Notes under the pieces: model-generated
The model's input: the letters and a program-made list of their open reading frames with translations, nothing else
Told to the model about the DNA's origin: nothing
The model's database searches: none
Made by a program: the position numbers and the translations under genes
Shown: positions 18,803 to 26,790 of the stretch, piece by piece
Layout: the number at the start of each line of letters is the position of its first letter
Position numbering within the stretch: the first letter of the stretch is position 1
Source: Candidatus Poseidoniaceae archaeon
GTDB lineage: Archaea > Thermoplasmatota > Poseidoniia > Poseidoniales > Poseidoniaceae
Direction of reading: 5' to 3'
NCBI GenBank assembly: GCA_030747695.1
Contig: JASLKG010000005.1
Coordinates: forward strand, 232,271 to 296,270
DNA length: 64,000 nt

Positions 18803-19129
18803 TTATTCACGTTTTCTTATTGGCCTTTTTACAGCCATAGAAGCCATACTTTTCTTTCTCCTCTCTTCAAAATCAGGGGCAAATCGCTTATCCCCCTGAA
18901 CGATTACCATTGAAATCAAAATGAACAAGGGAATTCCAATAATCACTGCCCATATGGAAATTGAAAAATTCTTTAGTGTATGTTCTTCAAATAATTCAGC
19001 AGTAAATATAGTTAGTACTACAATTGCAATTCTAATCAACACTAACCAAGTACGCATCGTTTCCCAGATCTCTCGGTCTTCAGTATTGCCATCCGGCGCT
19101 TCCATACGTTCACGTAAGGTAGACGCCAT
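18803..19129 (-). CDS. Small two-helix membrane protein, hypothetical
   Basis: Not recognised. The 108 residues begin with an acidic, soluble stretch (1-27). Two membrane helices follow (about 28-48 and 56-78), then a basic cytoplasmic tail rich in Arg and Lys, ending IRKRE. Its stop codon abuts the stop of the convergent ABC exporter (TAA followed by TTA). It lies 36 bases downstream of the glycosyltransferase on the same strand, so the two are probably co-transcribed. No motif suggests a function. Confidence 0.65.
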   Translation of the reverse strand: MASTLRERMEAPDGNTEDREIWETMRTWLVLIRIAIVVLTIFTAELFEEHTLKNFSISIWAVIIGIPLFILISMVIVQGDKRFAPDFEERRKKSMASMAVKRPIRKRE

Positions 19130-19165
19130 ATTCGCATCTCAGGTAGAAGTGTCCTTCATACTTGC

Positions 19166-20275
19166 TCATGCAGTACGTATTCTGTCGTCGATTTGTTCAC
19201 CTACACCAGCAGAACCACCAGTACGACGAATCTCTCTCCAAGCTTTGTTAACACCTTGACCATATGCCCAATGTGCAAGGAATACAAATAGCGGTGCAAA
19301 GAACACAGTTCCTATATTTCGATGAGGGCTTGTTCCAATTGCTGCACCTAGCCATGAGATTAGTACGTAAATTAATCCTAGAGTGCCAGGTATGTGAATT
19401 AAACAGCGATATAACAAGTCATCAGTCATAATGTTAAATCCAGACAGATACAGCCCAGCTCCGGTACTAATTACAGCTGCAATAATTATCCAAGGAAACC
19501 AACCGATTGCAGTATGAGACCATTCAGCAATTTCTGGCCACCGTTTGTTAGCCACCATTCTTGTGTATCCATAGTTTCTCATTTGCTTCATATAGGGCTT
19601 GAAAGGACGCCTTCTTCTATGCGGCATTACATTTTCAGGGTCAATGAACAATTTGTGACCTGCTCTCTGTATTTTAGCATCTAATACCACATCTTCAGCA
19701 CCAATACATCCCGGTTCAAAGAAATTAACTTCTCTCAAATTAGCCATTCTGTGCGCACAATTAACTCCAGGGTTATGAGTTATAGGTACTAATTTCCCCT
19801 TAGGTTGGGCACCGTATCTTGTTCCAGCAGTCATAAATTTTGTACAAAAAGCAACATCTGCACATTTTGCTCCAAAAGGGTCATCATCTGGTGCAAAATT
19901 AGGTCCGCCAACAGCTCCAACCTTTGGATCATCAAACCAGCGAACCAATTTTTCTACCCAGTCCAATGGGGGAACAGTATCATCATCAGTAAACAAAACT
20001 AAATCATGGTCCATTTGTTTAAGAGCGTAATTACAAGCATCAGCTCTATTTCGTGAGGGGTCATCAATCCATGTCACCCCATACTTGTCGCATACCGATT
20101 TAGTATGATCTTTAGATTTGGAATCAGAAATTACGATTTCAAACTCATTGTATGTTTGTTTCGATAATCTCTCTAGAACAATATCTAACTCATCTGCATT
20201 GTTGATAGTTGGAATTAATACAGCAACCTTGTATGGTTCTCCATCCTCTTTGAGAAGAGGTGAAACCTCGCTCAT
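19166..20275 (-). CDS. Family 2 glycosyltransferase with C-terminal membrane helices
   Basis: A membrane-bound sugar transferase using a nucleotide-activated donor. The GT-A fold shows VAVLIPTINNADEL at the start, SDSKSKDHT, and the metal-binding TDDDTVP near residue 95. HNPGVNCAHRM and GAEDVVLDAKIQRAG carry the acceptor-side ED motif. After about residue 260 come three or four hydrophobic segments. The ATG at 20275 starts just before the fold; the frame extends ten residues further to 20305. Comparable enzymes build surface glycans or glycosylate archaeal surface proteins, and this neighbourhood is rich in such proteins. The exact sugar is unknown. Confidence 0.85.
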   Translation of the reverse strand: MSEVSPLLKEDGEPYKVAVLIPTINNADELDIVLERLSKQTYNEFEIVISDSKSKDHTKSVCDKYGVTWIDDPSRNRADACNYALKQMDHDLVLFTDDDTVPPLDWVEKLVRWFDDPKVGAVGGPNFAPDDDPFGAKCADVAFCTKFMTAGTRYGAQPKGKLVPITHNPGVNCAHRMANLREVNFFEPGCIGAEDVVLDAKIQRAGHKLFIDPENVMPHRRRRPFKPYMKQMRNYGYTRMVANKRWPEIAEWSHTAIGWFPWIIIAAVISTGAGLYLSGFNIMTDDLLYRCLIHIPGTLGLIYVLISWLGAAIGTSPHRNIGTVFFAPLFVFLAHWAYGQGVNKAWREIRRTGGSAGVGEQIDDRIRTA

Positions 20276-20421
20276 GTTGCGGGCCAGCCAGCCCCACTTC
20301 ATCAAACCACCTCTTTACAATGCGCGGAAAACAATGACTCTAGACTACACCGCGTACAGGCATCATCTTCTGCAAGGTTGATAAGCCTCCGAAGTAGCAA
20401 ACGATTCCTAGGGGTGCTCTC

Positions 20422-21162
20422 ATGTTGAACGTCACAGCCCGTCAAGATCTCATAAGACCCATTGTTGAGACTCTTGCTGTTGTAGTAGAAGAAGCAAGAC
20501 TTGACTTCTCAGAAGAGGGATTAAGCGTACGAGTTGTTGACCCTTCACATGTTGCCATGATTAAAATGGATGTTGATAGTGCTGCATTCGATACTTGGGA
20601 AGTAGATGAGACTAAACTAGGCCTTGAAATGCGCAAACTCAAGGAGATGGTTGCACTTGCTAGTGCAGGCGATGTTGTGAACTTGACATTTGATGATGTA
20701 AGCGGTCAAGCAACAGTGAATATCGGTAGAATAGATTTGAATATACGTCCACTAGATAATACTACACTTAATCCTCCGAACGTGCCTTCACTGGAATTAC
20801 CATGTGGAGTAACCATTGCAGGTAGCGAATTAGGACAGGCACTTAGAGCAGCAAGACAAGTTGGCGATTTGGTAAATATATCACTTACAGAATCCTCCTT
20901 TGCAGTTAATGTACAAGGCTCTACAGATTCCGTCAATGTTGAATTTTCAAAAGATGAGTTAGTAAGCATAGATTGCAAGGAAGCTGCAAGGTCACAATAT
21001 TCACTCACTTACTTGATTCCTATGGCAAAGGTGTTTGGAGCAGTGGAAAATGTCAATTTAAGATTTGGCGAAAATTATCCTCTCAAACTTACCTTTGATT
21101 TCGCTGAAGGCGCAGGCCATGTAGAGTATTTCTTGGCACCACGCGTCGAAGGCGACTTGTGA
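20422..21162 (+). CDS. pcn: DNA polymerase sliding clamp PCNA
   Basis: The 246-residue protein forms a ring around DNA as a homotrimer and tethers polymerase, ligase and nucleases during replication and repair. Length and layout match archaeal PCNA: two similar halves of about 120 residues, SVRVVDPSHVAMIKMD in the first half, an interdomain connector around LNPPNVPSLELP, and the C-terminal SLTYLIPMAK and PLKLTFDF strands. The C-terminus ends EYFLAPRVEGDL. It is a single-gene transcript by position. Its stop codon abuts the stop of the convergent ferritin-like gene. Confidence 0.97.
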   Translation: MLNVTARQDLIRPIVETLAVVVEEARLDFSEEGLSVRVVDPSHVAMIKMDVDSAAFDTWEVDETKLGLEMRKLKEMVALASAGDVVNLTFDDVSGQATVNIGRIDLNIRPLDNTTLNPPNVPSLELPCGVTIAGSELGQALRAARQVGDLVNISLTESSFAVNVQGSTDSVNVEFSKDELVSIDCKEAARSQYSLTYLIPMAKVFGAVENVNLRFGENYPLKLTFDFAEGAGHVEYFLAPRVEGDL

Positions 21163-21576
21163 TTATCCTAGCAATAGTCGTATTTCTTCGACAGATCTCA
21201 ACTCAACCAAGTGTATTTGTTCAACACTATCGTAAAGCTCAGTATCGCCAATTTCTTCTAGCAATATCATGAGTTCACTATACACTTTAGCAGCATGTAT
21301 CTCAGTATCTAGGGCATATTCTAGCATTTCACGATAATTTTCAGTGTGGATTATTTCTTGCTCATTTCGCTCAGTAACACAGATTCCACCATGCTTTACT
21401 ATTGAATTTCTAACACTTCCAGCATGAGCCATGGATTCAGTTGCTTCTTTTTGGAATAAGGGCTCTAATTGTAGCCTGTACATACCTTTGACATTTGCAG
21501 CGTAATGCGCATACATGTTTATGGCGCGTAATTCCCATCCAAGGGCTTCATTCATTTTGTCAATTAATTTGGACAT
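21163..21576 (-). CDS. Ferritin-like di-iron protein (bacterioferritin-related)
   Basis: A 137-residue four-helix bundle protein, slightly shorter than bacterioferritin (about 155). Candidate metal ligands are Glu15 (GWELRAINMY), Glu47 and His51 (ESMAHAG), Glu92 (TEIHAAKVY), and Glu119 with His122 (EQIH). Canonical ferritins have Glu three residues before the helix B His; here that place is Ser and the Glu is four before, so the site may be altered. Likely roles are iron storage or peroxide detoxification. It could instead belong to another ferritin-like branch, because the haem-binding Met cannot be placed with confidence. Confidence 0.65.
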   Translation of the reverse strand: MSKLIDKMNEALGWELRAINMYAHYAANVKGMYRLQLEPLFQKEATESMAHAGSVRNSIVKHGGICVTERNEQEIIHTENYREMLEYALDTEIHAAKVYSELMILLEEIGDTELYDSVEQIHLVELRSVEEIRLLLG

Positions 21577-21665
21577 ATTATCACTTATTTAGGTGTAACG
21601 AAAGTTTTAGGTCTTCCCTTCTCACTAAAACAAGAGTACCGATATTAATACAAAAAGGCTTGTAT

Positions 21666-22364
21666 TCATTTCATGGTTGTGAAGAATAAACAATGATTAT
21701 CTTCAAGCCCATGTAAATCAATTTGTTCATTAACAACCATTCCAGAATGCTCTAATTGATTTCGAACCTTTGTAAAGATGATTTTGTCACCACTTGCGTC
21801 AAACCTTTCTGAGGCAGCCTTCAATGAAAGTAGACCTTTTCCTCCTTTTTTCAAAAATTTCTTTGCAGCATCTATGAAAATTTCAGCTTGATCAGCTTGA
21901 CTAACATCTTGCAGCAACCAGTCAACCTTTGTTGGCAACATCATTCTCCATGATGAGGAGTTCCGCGCATCCCCAAGAATTGGCACTAAACCAGGTCTAA
22001 TTTTCTCTAAATATACAAGGTCTCTGAGACATCTTGGTGACAAATCTATTGCTATAATTCGTCCTTCTTTTTCGTTATTATTACCACACACATGATCATG
22101 TAGGTGGGATAATGAAGTTCCATGCCCCGCTCCAAGATACAAACAAGTATCCCCAGGATTAGGGAGGAGGTCATATTGTGTATTTCTTGCACGTGACAAA
22201 CCAGCTCCTAATTTGGATCTAGTTGGATCCCAACGACGATATTCAACTCCTTTGAATCGACGTAGTTGTTCACCGTATTGGGAATACTTAGGTACAGCAT
22301 TCCGAGTCCAAAGGGTGCGTCCATCAACCACAACAGCCCAACTTATCTGGCGTAACTTGGCCAC
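21666..22364 (-). CDS. flpA: Fibrillarin-like rRNA/tRNA 2'-O-methyltransferase
   Basis: The catalytic subunit of archaeal box C/D ribonucleoproteins, which methylate ribose 2'-OH groups at sites chosen by guide RNAs. Its 232 residues include the N-terminal fibrillarin beta domain, then the SAM fold: YLGAGHGTSLSHLHD near residue 75, AIDLSPRC, and the catalytic DVSQADQAEIF near 152. The start is GTG, four bases after the Nop5 stop codon, with an AGGAG sequence just upstream. Tight coupling to nop5 is the standard archaeal arrangement. Confidence 0.95.
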   Translation of the reverse strand: MAKLRQISWAVVVDGRTLWTRNAVPKYSQYGEQLRRFKGVEYRRWDPTRSKLGAGLSRARNTQYDLLPNPGDTCLYLGAGHGTSLSHLHDHVCGNNNEKEGRIIAIDLSPRCLRDLVYLEKIRPGLVPILGDARNSSSWRMMLPTKVDWLLQDVSQADQAEIFIDAAKKFLKKGGKGLLSLKAASERFDASGDKIIFTKVRNQLEHSGMVVNEQIDLHGLEDNHCLFFTTMK

Positions 22365-22368
22365 CCTT

Positions 22369-23376
22369 TCATCTCCTAGGTGGTTTTGAATTTTCTGTGC
22401 GCAATAATTCTACTTTATTTGCTACGGATTCTATGATTTCATCTCCCCAAAGTTCACCACCAAATGCATCACATCTTGCAGCTATACTAGCCTTTGCAGC
22501 AACCATTCTCGCAATTTTACCCCTTACCCATTTAGGAGATCTAGAGATCCATGGGTGCATGAATATGTGTCCGTGTTTTGGTGACGGAGCGCCTGTTTTT
22601 AGGTGATTGAAAAAGGCTTTTTCGGCACCCAGTATTTGCAAAGTACCTGCAGGCAATCTTGCTAGGCGCATCCTCCCATGGGCTTCTACACAAAGTCTGG
22701 CAGCAAGAATTGGACCAAGTAATTTGGATAATGAGGGCATATGTTCAAGTGAGATTTCCCTCACCACCGTTTCCATTTTGTCTACTCGTGTTTTAATTTC
22801 TGATACGCTTGTTGACCAATCAACTATTGCCTTCCACTCTTCAGGAGTAGGGCCCACGGGAGGCATTCCAATTTCCAAATTCGTTGCCAGATCTGATAGT
22901 GATTCACTATTACTTACTGTAGTAGCCAAAGAAGAACGGTCCTTTTCAAATCTGGCTTCTGGTAGGAACAATCCAACCCATTCAACAAGTCGCCCTTCAA
23001 TCGTAATCCAAGCAGCCCGCAATTCATCTGTAGCCTTTAGAATATGTTCAAGACGGCGATCCGGGTCTCCTGCTGCAGAATCAACTCCCCTTTTTGATAG
23101 AATGATTGCCGCCTTATCGAGTGACTTCATTGCTTCAGAACTTGGAAGTGGCCAATTTGCATCGGGTAAACCAGGATCTCCATGAATAAGCGGAATGGCG
23201 TCAGGAAAGCGCTCAGATAATCGTTTAGCTTCAGGTGTAAGTGCAGAATGCGCAATTATTTCTAATCGTGAAATAACCGAATCAGTGGATTTCCACCCAT
23301 CCCATTCCTCAAGATCTAGTATGTTCCCTTCCGCATCTGCTATCGCAGCCGATCTCCAATCATACCAAAGCCACAT
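22369..23376 (-). CDS. nop5: Nop5/NOP56-58-like box C/D RNP scaffold protein
   Basis: Nop5 bridges L7Ae-bound guide RNA and fibrillarin. The conserved NOP domain is near the C-terminus: ILGAEKAFFNHLKTG, PKHGHIFMHPWI, and RGKIARMVAAKASIAARCD. The middle is helical (coiled-coil dimerisation), and the N-terminal domain starts MWLWYDWRSAAIADAEGN. I chose the ATG at 23376 because that start matches the family N-terminus. A longer frame to 23505 would overlap the divergent TFS gene and adds unrelated residues. At 335 residues it is shorter than many archaeal Nop5 proteins, lacking a long Lys-rich tail. Confidence 0.92.
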   Translation of the reverse strand: MWLWYDWRSAAIADAEGNILDLEEWDGWKSTDSVISRLEIIAHSALTPEAKRLSERFPDAIPLIHGDPGLPDANWPLPSSEAMKSLDKAAIILSKRGVDSAAGDPDRRLEHILKATDELRAAWITIEGRLVEWVGLFLPEARFEKDRSSLATTVSNSESLSDLATNLEIGMPPVGPTPEEWKAIVDWSTSVSEIKTRVDKMETVVREISLEHMPSLSKLLGPILAARLCVEAHGRMRLARLPAGTLQILGAEKAFFNHLKTGAPSPKHGHIFMHPWISRSPKWVRGKIARMVAAKASIAARCDAFGGELWGDEIIESVANKVELLRTENSKPPRR

Positions 23377-23465
23377 ATTCGCTCCCAAGAGTAACTCCTT
23401 GATGAACAATCTGTTAGTACGATGTTCCAAATGATTGATATGTGTAATCGTTTCACCTGTTAGGC

Positions 23466-23819
23466 ATGTTCTGCCCAGAATGCGGCACATTGGCTTTTCC
23501 AACACCCACTGGAGAGATTAATTGTACCAACTATAAATGTGGATACCGAGGGGCTGCAAATGTTACTGTAAAAGGCGCTGACGGTAAGGATGTTGACCTA
23601 TCAAAAACAACATCATCTACCAAGGCCGAAACTCGCACATATGAAGTAATAAAAGATTCAGATGAGATGAAAGGAGTCTTGACAAAAGATGCATATATTT
23701 GTCCTAAATGTGATTGTATGGAAGTTTATTCTTATCTTGAACAAACAAGATCGTCTGATGAACCTGAAACACGTATGTTAACTTGCAAAGATTGCGGTAA
23801 CGGTTGGAGAGAATATTGA
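23466..23819 (+). CDS. tfs: Transcription factor S (TFIIS/RPB9-like)
   Basis: This cleavage-stimulating factor helps backtracked archaeal RNA polymerase cut its own transcript and resume. The 117-residue protein has an N-terminal zinc ribbon (CPECGT and CTNYKCGYRG) and a C-terminal TFIIS ribbon (CPKCDCMEVY and CKDCGNGWREY). The catalytic acidic pair sits in TRSSDEPET, the loop that enters the polymerase pore. It is divergent from nop5 with an 89-base shared promoter region and lies nine bases before the first SCO1-like gene. Confidence 0.95.
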   Translation: MFCPECGTLAFPTPTGEINCTNYKCGYRGAANVTVKGADGKDVDLSKTTSSTKAETRTYEVIKDSDEMKGVLTKDAYICPKCDCMEVYSYLEQTRSSDEPETRMLTCKDCGNGWREY

Positions 23820-23828
23820 GGGTGCAAT

Positions 23829-24401
23829 ATGCGATTGACGACTGTATGCGCAGTCTTCATGTTTATTATTGCTGGATGTCTATCTGGCAACAATATTAAT
23901 TTTCATGGTGACGATTTGAAGGAACTTGAAATTTACAAGTTTACTTTGACAGATCAGTATGGTGATGAATGGTCATTAGCAGATCAAAAAGGGAAAATTG
24001 TGGTGGTTGCTTTTATTTACACTAGTTGTGATGACGTTTGCCTTGCAATTTCTTCTAATCTAAAATGGATAAAGAAACAACTAACTGAATCAGAATTAGA
24101 AAATATAAGTTTTGTATCTGTAACAATTGATTGGAAAAATGACTCACCTTCTGTACTCGAGAATTGGTCAAATGAATTGGGTTTAGATTGGCCTCATTTG
24201 ACCGATTGGAATTCAGATGAATTACAGAATAGCTATTATTCATATAATGTCGAACCTTATGATGAAGAAAAATATCAAGAATTACATTTGCAGCCAACTT
24301 ATATTTTGGATACCGAGTTGAATGCAAGAGTTATGTGGAATGATTTTGATTGGCCAGTCGATTTATTTCTTGAAGATTTAAGGACCGTAATTAAATTGTA
24401 G
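23829..24401 (+). CDS. SCO1/SenC-like copper chaperone lipoprotein, copy 1
   Basis: A membrane-anchored thioredoxin-fold protein; the SCO family delivers copper to, or reduces, the CuA site of cytochrome oxidase. A signal peptide ends in the lipobox IIAGC. The copper motif CxxxC is present as CDDVC within TSCDDVCL, and the conserved downstream His is in ELHLQPTYILD. The fold continues SVTIDWKNDSP. It lies nine bases after tfs and 12 bases before a second SCO-like gene. The two copies share the ending PVDLFLEDLR. Confidence 0.88.
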   Translation: MRLTTVCAVFMFIIAGCLSGNNINFHGDDLKELEIYKFTLTDQYGDEWSLADQKGKIVVVAFIYTSCDDVCLAISSNLKWIKKQLTESELENISFVSVTIDWKNDSPSVLENWSNELGLDWPHLTDWNSDELQNSYYSYNVEPYDEEKYQELHLQPTYILDTELNARVMWNDFDWPVDLFLEDLRTVIKL

Positions 24402-24413
24402 TGTGTTGATTAT

Positions 24414-25016
24414 TTGAGAATTAAAGTATTATTGTTGATATTAATATTGGTTGCCCCAGGCTGCCTTTCTTCCAAAGAGTTGGTTGAATATAATGGCAGG
24501 GATTTAGATGGTTCACCCGTACTTATGTTTACTTTGGAAGAATCCAATGGAGAGATTTGGAATTTGACAGATCAAATTGGTAATACAGTAGTTCTATCTT
24601 TTATGTTTACACGTTGCGATACTACATGTCCAGTAACTAGTGAGAATATTAAGTGGGTAAAAAATCAACTTACTTCTGAAGAATTAGCAGTCATATCTTT
24701 TGTTTCAGTGACTGTTGATTGGAAGTATGACACAGCAGAAAAGTTACAAAATTGGACAGAGGAAAGAGGATATGATTGGCCACACCTGACAGGTTCAGAA
24801 AGTGCATTAGAGGAAGTACACTATGCATATGGCGTGGCTCCTATGGAAGTAGAAGATGATAGCAATGATGAATATGATGTAGTTCACACAACTCCAACTT
24901 ACATTATCGACAAAGATTCTAATGGGAGAGTAGTATGGTCTGATTTTGATTTCCCAGTCGATTTATTTCTTGAGGATCTTAGAAAAGTAATAGAAAAATG
25001 CCCAACAGATTGTTGA
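24414..25016 (+). CDS. SCO1/SenC-like copper chaperone lipoprotein, copy 2
   Basis: A tandem paralogue of the preceding gene, 200 residues, starting at TTG. It has a lipobox (LVAPGC), the copper motif CDTTC in TRCDTTCPVT, a conserved His in VVHTTPTYIID, and a C-terminal CPTDC that copy 1 lacks. SVTVDWKYDT matches copy 1. Having two different SCO proteins side by side suggests split duties, for example one as thiol reductase and one as copper carrier. The stop codon abuts that of mutM in the palindrome TGATCA. Confidence 0.88.
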   Translation: MRIKVLLLILILVAPGCLSSKELVEYNGRDLDGSPVLMFTLEESNGEIWNLTDQIGNTVVLSFMFTRCDTTCPVTSENIKWVKNQLTSEELAVISFVSVTVDWKYDTAEKLQNWTEERGYDWPHLTGSESALEEVHYAYGVAPMEVEDDSNDEYDVVHTTPTYIIDKDSNGRVVWSDFDFPVDLFLEDLRKVIEKCPTDC

Positions 25017-25820
25017 TCACTTTTGGCAAGATGAGCACCAAAATGTGGACCTACCTCCTTGGATTAGACGCTCTACAATACCTCCACAGCCACACATATT
25101 ACCTTCTTTGTCGTAAACTTTGAATTGATGAGGGAAATAACCTAGAGTACCATCGACATTTGCAAAATCTTTCAAAGTTGAACCTCCGGCTTTTATTGCT
25201 TCAGTTAGAATTATTCTTATTTCTCTAACCAATGTCCTACATTCATCAATTGAAATATTGCAAGAAAGCCTTTGGGGAGAAATTTTACTTTTGTATAAAG
25301 CTTCACAAGCATAAATATTCCCAACTCCAACAACTACTTTTTGATCGAGCAAAGCGATCTTTATTGCACTTTTTCGATTTTTTAATTTAGAAAATAAATC
25401 TTCACAATCCCATAATTCCAAGGGCTCAGGCCCCAGGTGATCTAGTAATTTGTGTGAAATTCCATCAAAAATATCTAACACTCCAAAACGCCTTGGATCA
25501 TTGTAAACTGAAATACTACCATCATCCAATAATAGAACTACATGATCGTGTTTCCCTTCACATTCACTAGCATCTAGTGTCCATTTACCACTCATTCCTA
25601 AATGAGATAGTAACACATTTCCATCATCCAAGTCGATTAAGAGATATTTTGCCCTTCTTCTAATGTCAACAATTACCCTTCCTACTAATTGCTCTTCAAA
25701 ATTTTCAGGGAATGGGAATCTCAAAGAATTCCTTCTCAAATCTACACCATCAATACGTCGGCCTTTCCATGAGCGAGAGAGACCGGTACGAACTGTCTCG
25801 ACTTCTGGCAACTCCGGCAT
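25017..25820 (-). CDS. mutM: Formamidopyrimidine-DNA glycosylase (Fpg/MutM)
   Basis: A base-excision repair enzyme that removes 8-oxoguanine and ring-opened purines, then cuts the abasic site. The N-terminus PELPEVETVR carries the catalytic Pro2 and Glu3. The beta sandwich has HLGMSGKW, and the helix-two-turn-helix has GVGNIYACEAL. The C-terminal zinc finger reads MCGCGG then STFWCSSCQK. The first half is C-x-C rather than the usual C-x2-C, which I confirmed in the DNA. At 267 residues it has normal length. Its presence in an archaeon suggests transfer from bacteria, since Fpg is mainly bacterial. It is convergent with the second SCO-like gene. Confidence 0.94.
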   Translation of the reverse strand: MPELPEVETVRTGLSRSWKGRRIDGVDLRRNSLRFPFPENFEEQLVGRVIVDIRRRAKYLLIDLDDGNVLLSHLGMSGKWTLDASECEGKHDHVVLLLDDGSISVYNDPRRFGVLDIFDGISHKLLDHLGPEPLELWDCEDLFSKLKNRKSAIKIALLDQKVVVGVGNIYACEALYKSKISPQRLSCNISIDECRTLVREIRIILTEAIKAGGSTLKDFANVDGTLGYFPHQFKVYDKEGNMCGCGGIVERLIQGGRSTFWCSSCQK

Positions 25821-25862
25821 AGACCACCCTTGGGGGCATAATCAATAGTGGTGTTGCTTATC

Positions 25863-26504
25863 TCAAGATATAGCAAACAATCGAATTGGCACCCAGATTG
25901 CTAAACAAATCATCAGTATTCCTGTAATCAAATTTAGAACGCGTTGATTTTGTTTAATGTAAGATAGTATGACTCCATTTGAAAGTGAAAGTGCTACAAT
26001 TACGTACCATAAGGTGTCTATCGACATACCTAATATTGCAATCACCCATTTTGTATCTGAATTCATAGAAGGATCTAGAACACTAGCCAAAACAGCTAGC
26101 ATGAATACTGCTATTTTTGGATTTAAGAAAGCAATCATAAATCCTTCAATGAATCCTTCGCGACTAGAATCTTCAACTTCGTCTTCGCTTATTTTGGAAC
26201 GAATCATTCCAATTCCAAGGTATAGCAAGAACCCACCACCAAGAATTTGCATTACAACATAAACATCAGGATAATTGTTCATTAGAGCAACTAATCCAAA
26301 GACAACAGCAACAGCATAGAAACCAAACCCAATACCGTGTCCAATAGCACATGAGAAACCACGTTTTCTACCTCCAAGCATTGTATTCCGTAATACAACT
26401 GCTAAGGAGGGCCCAGGAGAAGTGGCCCCTAGAATGAACATTATTGCAGCGGCTGAAATTGCAGTCCACTCTACCGCCATGTTCATTGGTAATGGAATGA
26501 ACAT
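25863..26504 (-). CDS. LysE/RhtB family amino-acid exporter
   Basis: A 213-residue inner-membrane protein with about six helices, matching the LysE/RhtB translocators that export amino acids such as homoserine, threonine or leucine. The family motif is clear after the first helix (TSPGPSLAVVLRN, then GGRKRGFSCAIGHGIG). AFLNPKIAVFML in the fourth helix region is also typical. Possible starts are Met1, Met7 or Met9; all leave the first helix intact. It lies 42 bases upstream of mutM on the same strand. The substrate cannot be told from sequence. Confidence 0.88.
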   Translation of the reverse strand: MFIPLPMNMAVEWTAISAAAIMFILGATSPGPSLAVVLRNTMLGGRKRGFSCAIGHGIGFGFYAVAVVFGLVALMNNYPDVYVVMQILGGGFLLYLGIGMIRSKISEDEVEDSSREGFIEGFMIAFLNPKIAVFMLAVLASVLDPSMNSDTKWVIAILGMSIDTLWYVIVALSLSNGVILSYIKQNQRVLNLITGILMICLAIWVPIRLFAIS

Positions 26505-26514
26505 TTGTTTTTAT

Positions 26515-26697
26515 TCATGTAACATATTTGTATTGTACCGAATTTAGGTGTTTAGATGTTTCAGCACTTGCCCGATCCAAGTGATCATGAATCATTATTC
26601 TGTCCATTACGGTTAGTGTGGCGTTAACTAAACATTCTGCAGCAGACGGTCGATACTCTTTCCTCTCTCCGGCCATGTATGCAAGAAAGATGTCCAA
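26515..26697 (-). CDS. Possible small protein, unknown
   Basis: An open frame of 60 codons starting at TTG (an ATG at 26676 would give 53). Nothing in it is recognised. It is polar and has no membrane helix. It sits between icmF and the LysE-type exporter on the same strand, with 10 bases to the exporter start. The position is reasonable for a gene, but its reality rests on the open frame alone. Confidence 0.3.
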   Translation of the reverse strand: MDIFLAYMAGERKEYRPSAAECLVNATLTVMDRIMIHDHLDRASAETSKHLNSVQYKYVT

Positions 26698-26766
26698 GAT
26701 TATTTACCTTTCTACTGCAAGTTTATCAAAAATAACGTAACATTTAGTACGAATTACGCACTAAAG

Positions 26767-26783
26767 TTACCGTAATCCGGTAA
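26767..26783 (-). terminator. Hairpin after icmF
   Basis: The inverted repeat ttaccg/cggtaa with a five-base loop lies eight bases past the icmF stop codon. No T run follows at once; a T5 comes about 30 bases later. Confidence 0.3.
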
Positions 26784-26790
26784 TACAAAC

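Noticed and set aside
22607..23185. A 192-codon plus-strand frame opposite nop5
   Set aside because: Its coding content is the antisense of the conserved NOP domain gene; composition is Ser/Ile-rich and unlike a folded protein.
23377..23505. N-terminal extension of Nop5
   Set aside because: It would overlap the start of TFS and adds residues with no match to the Nop5 N-terminus, which begins at Met 23376.
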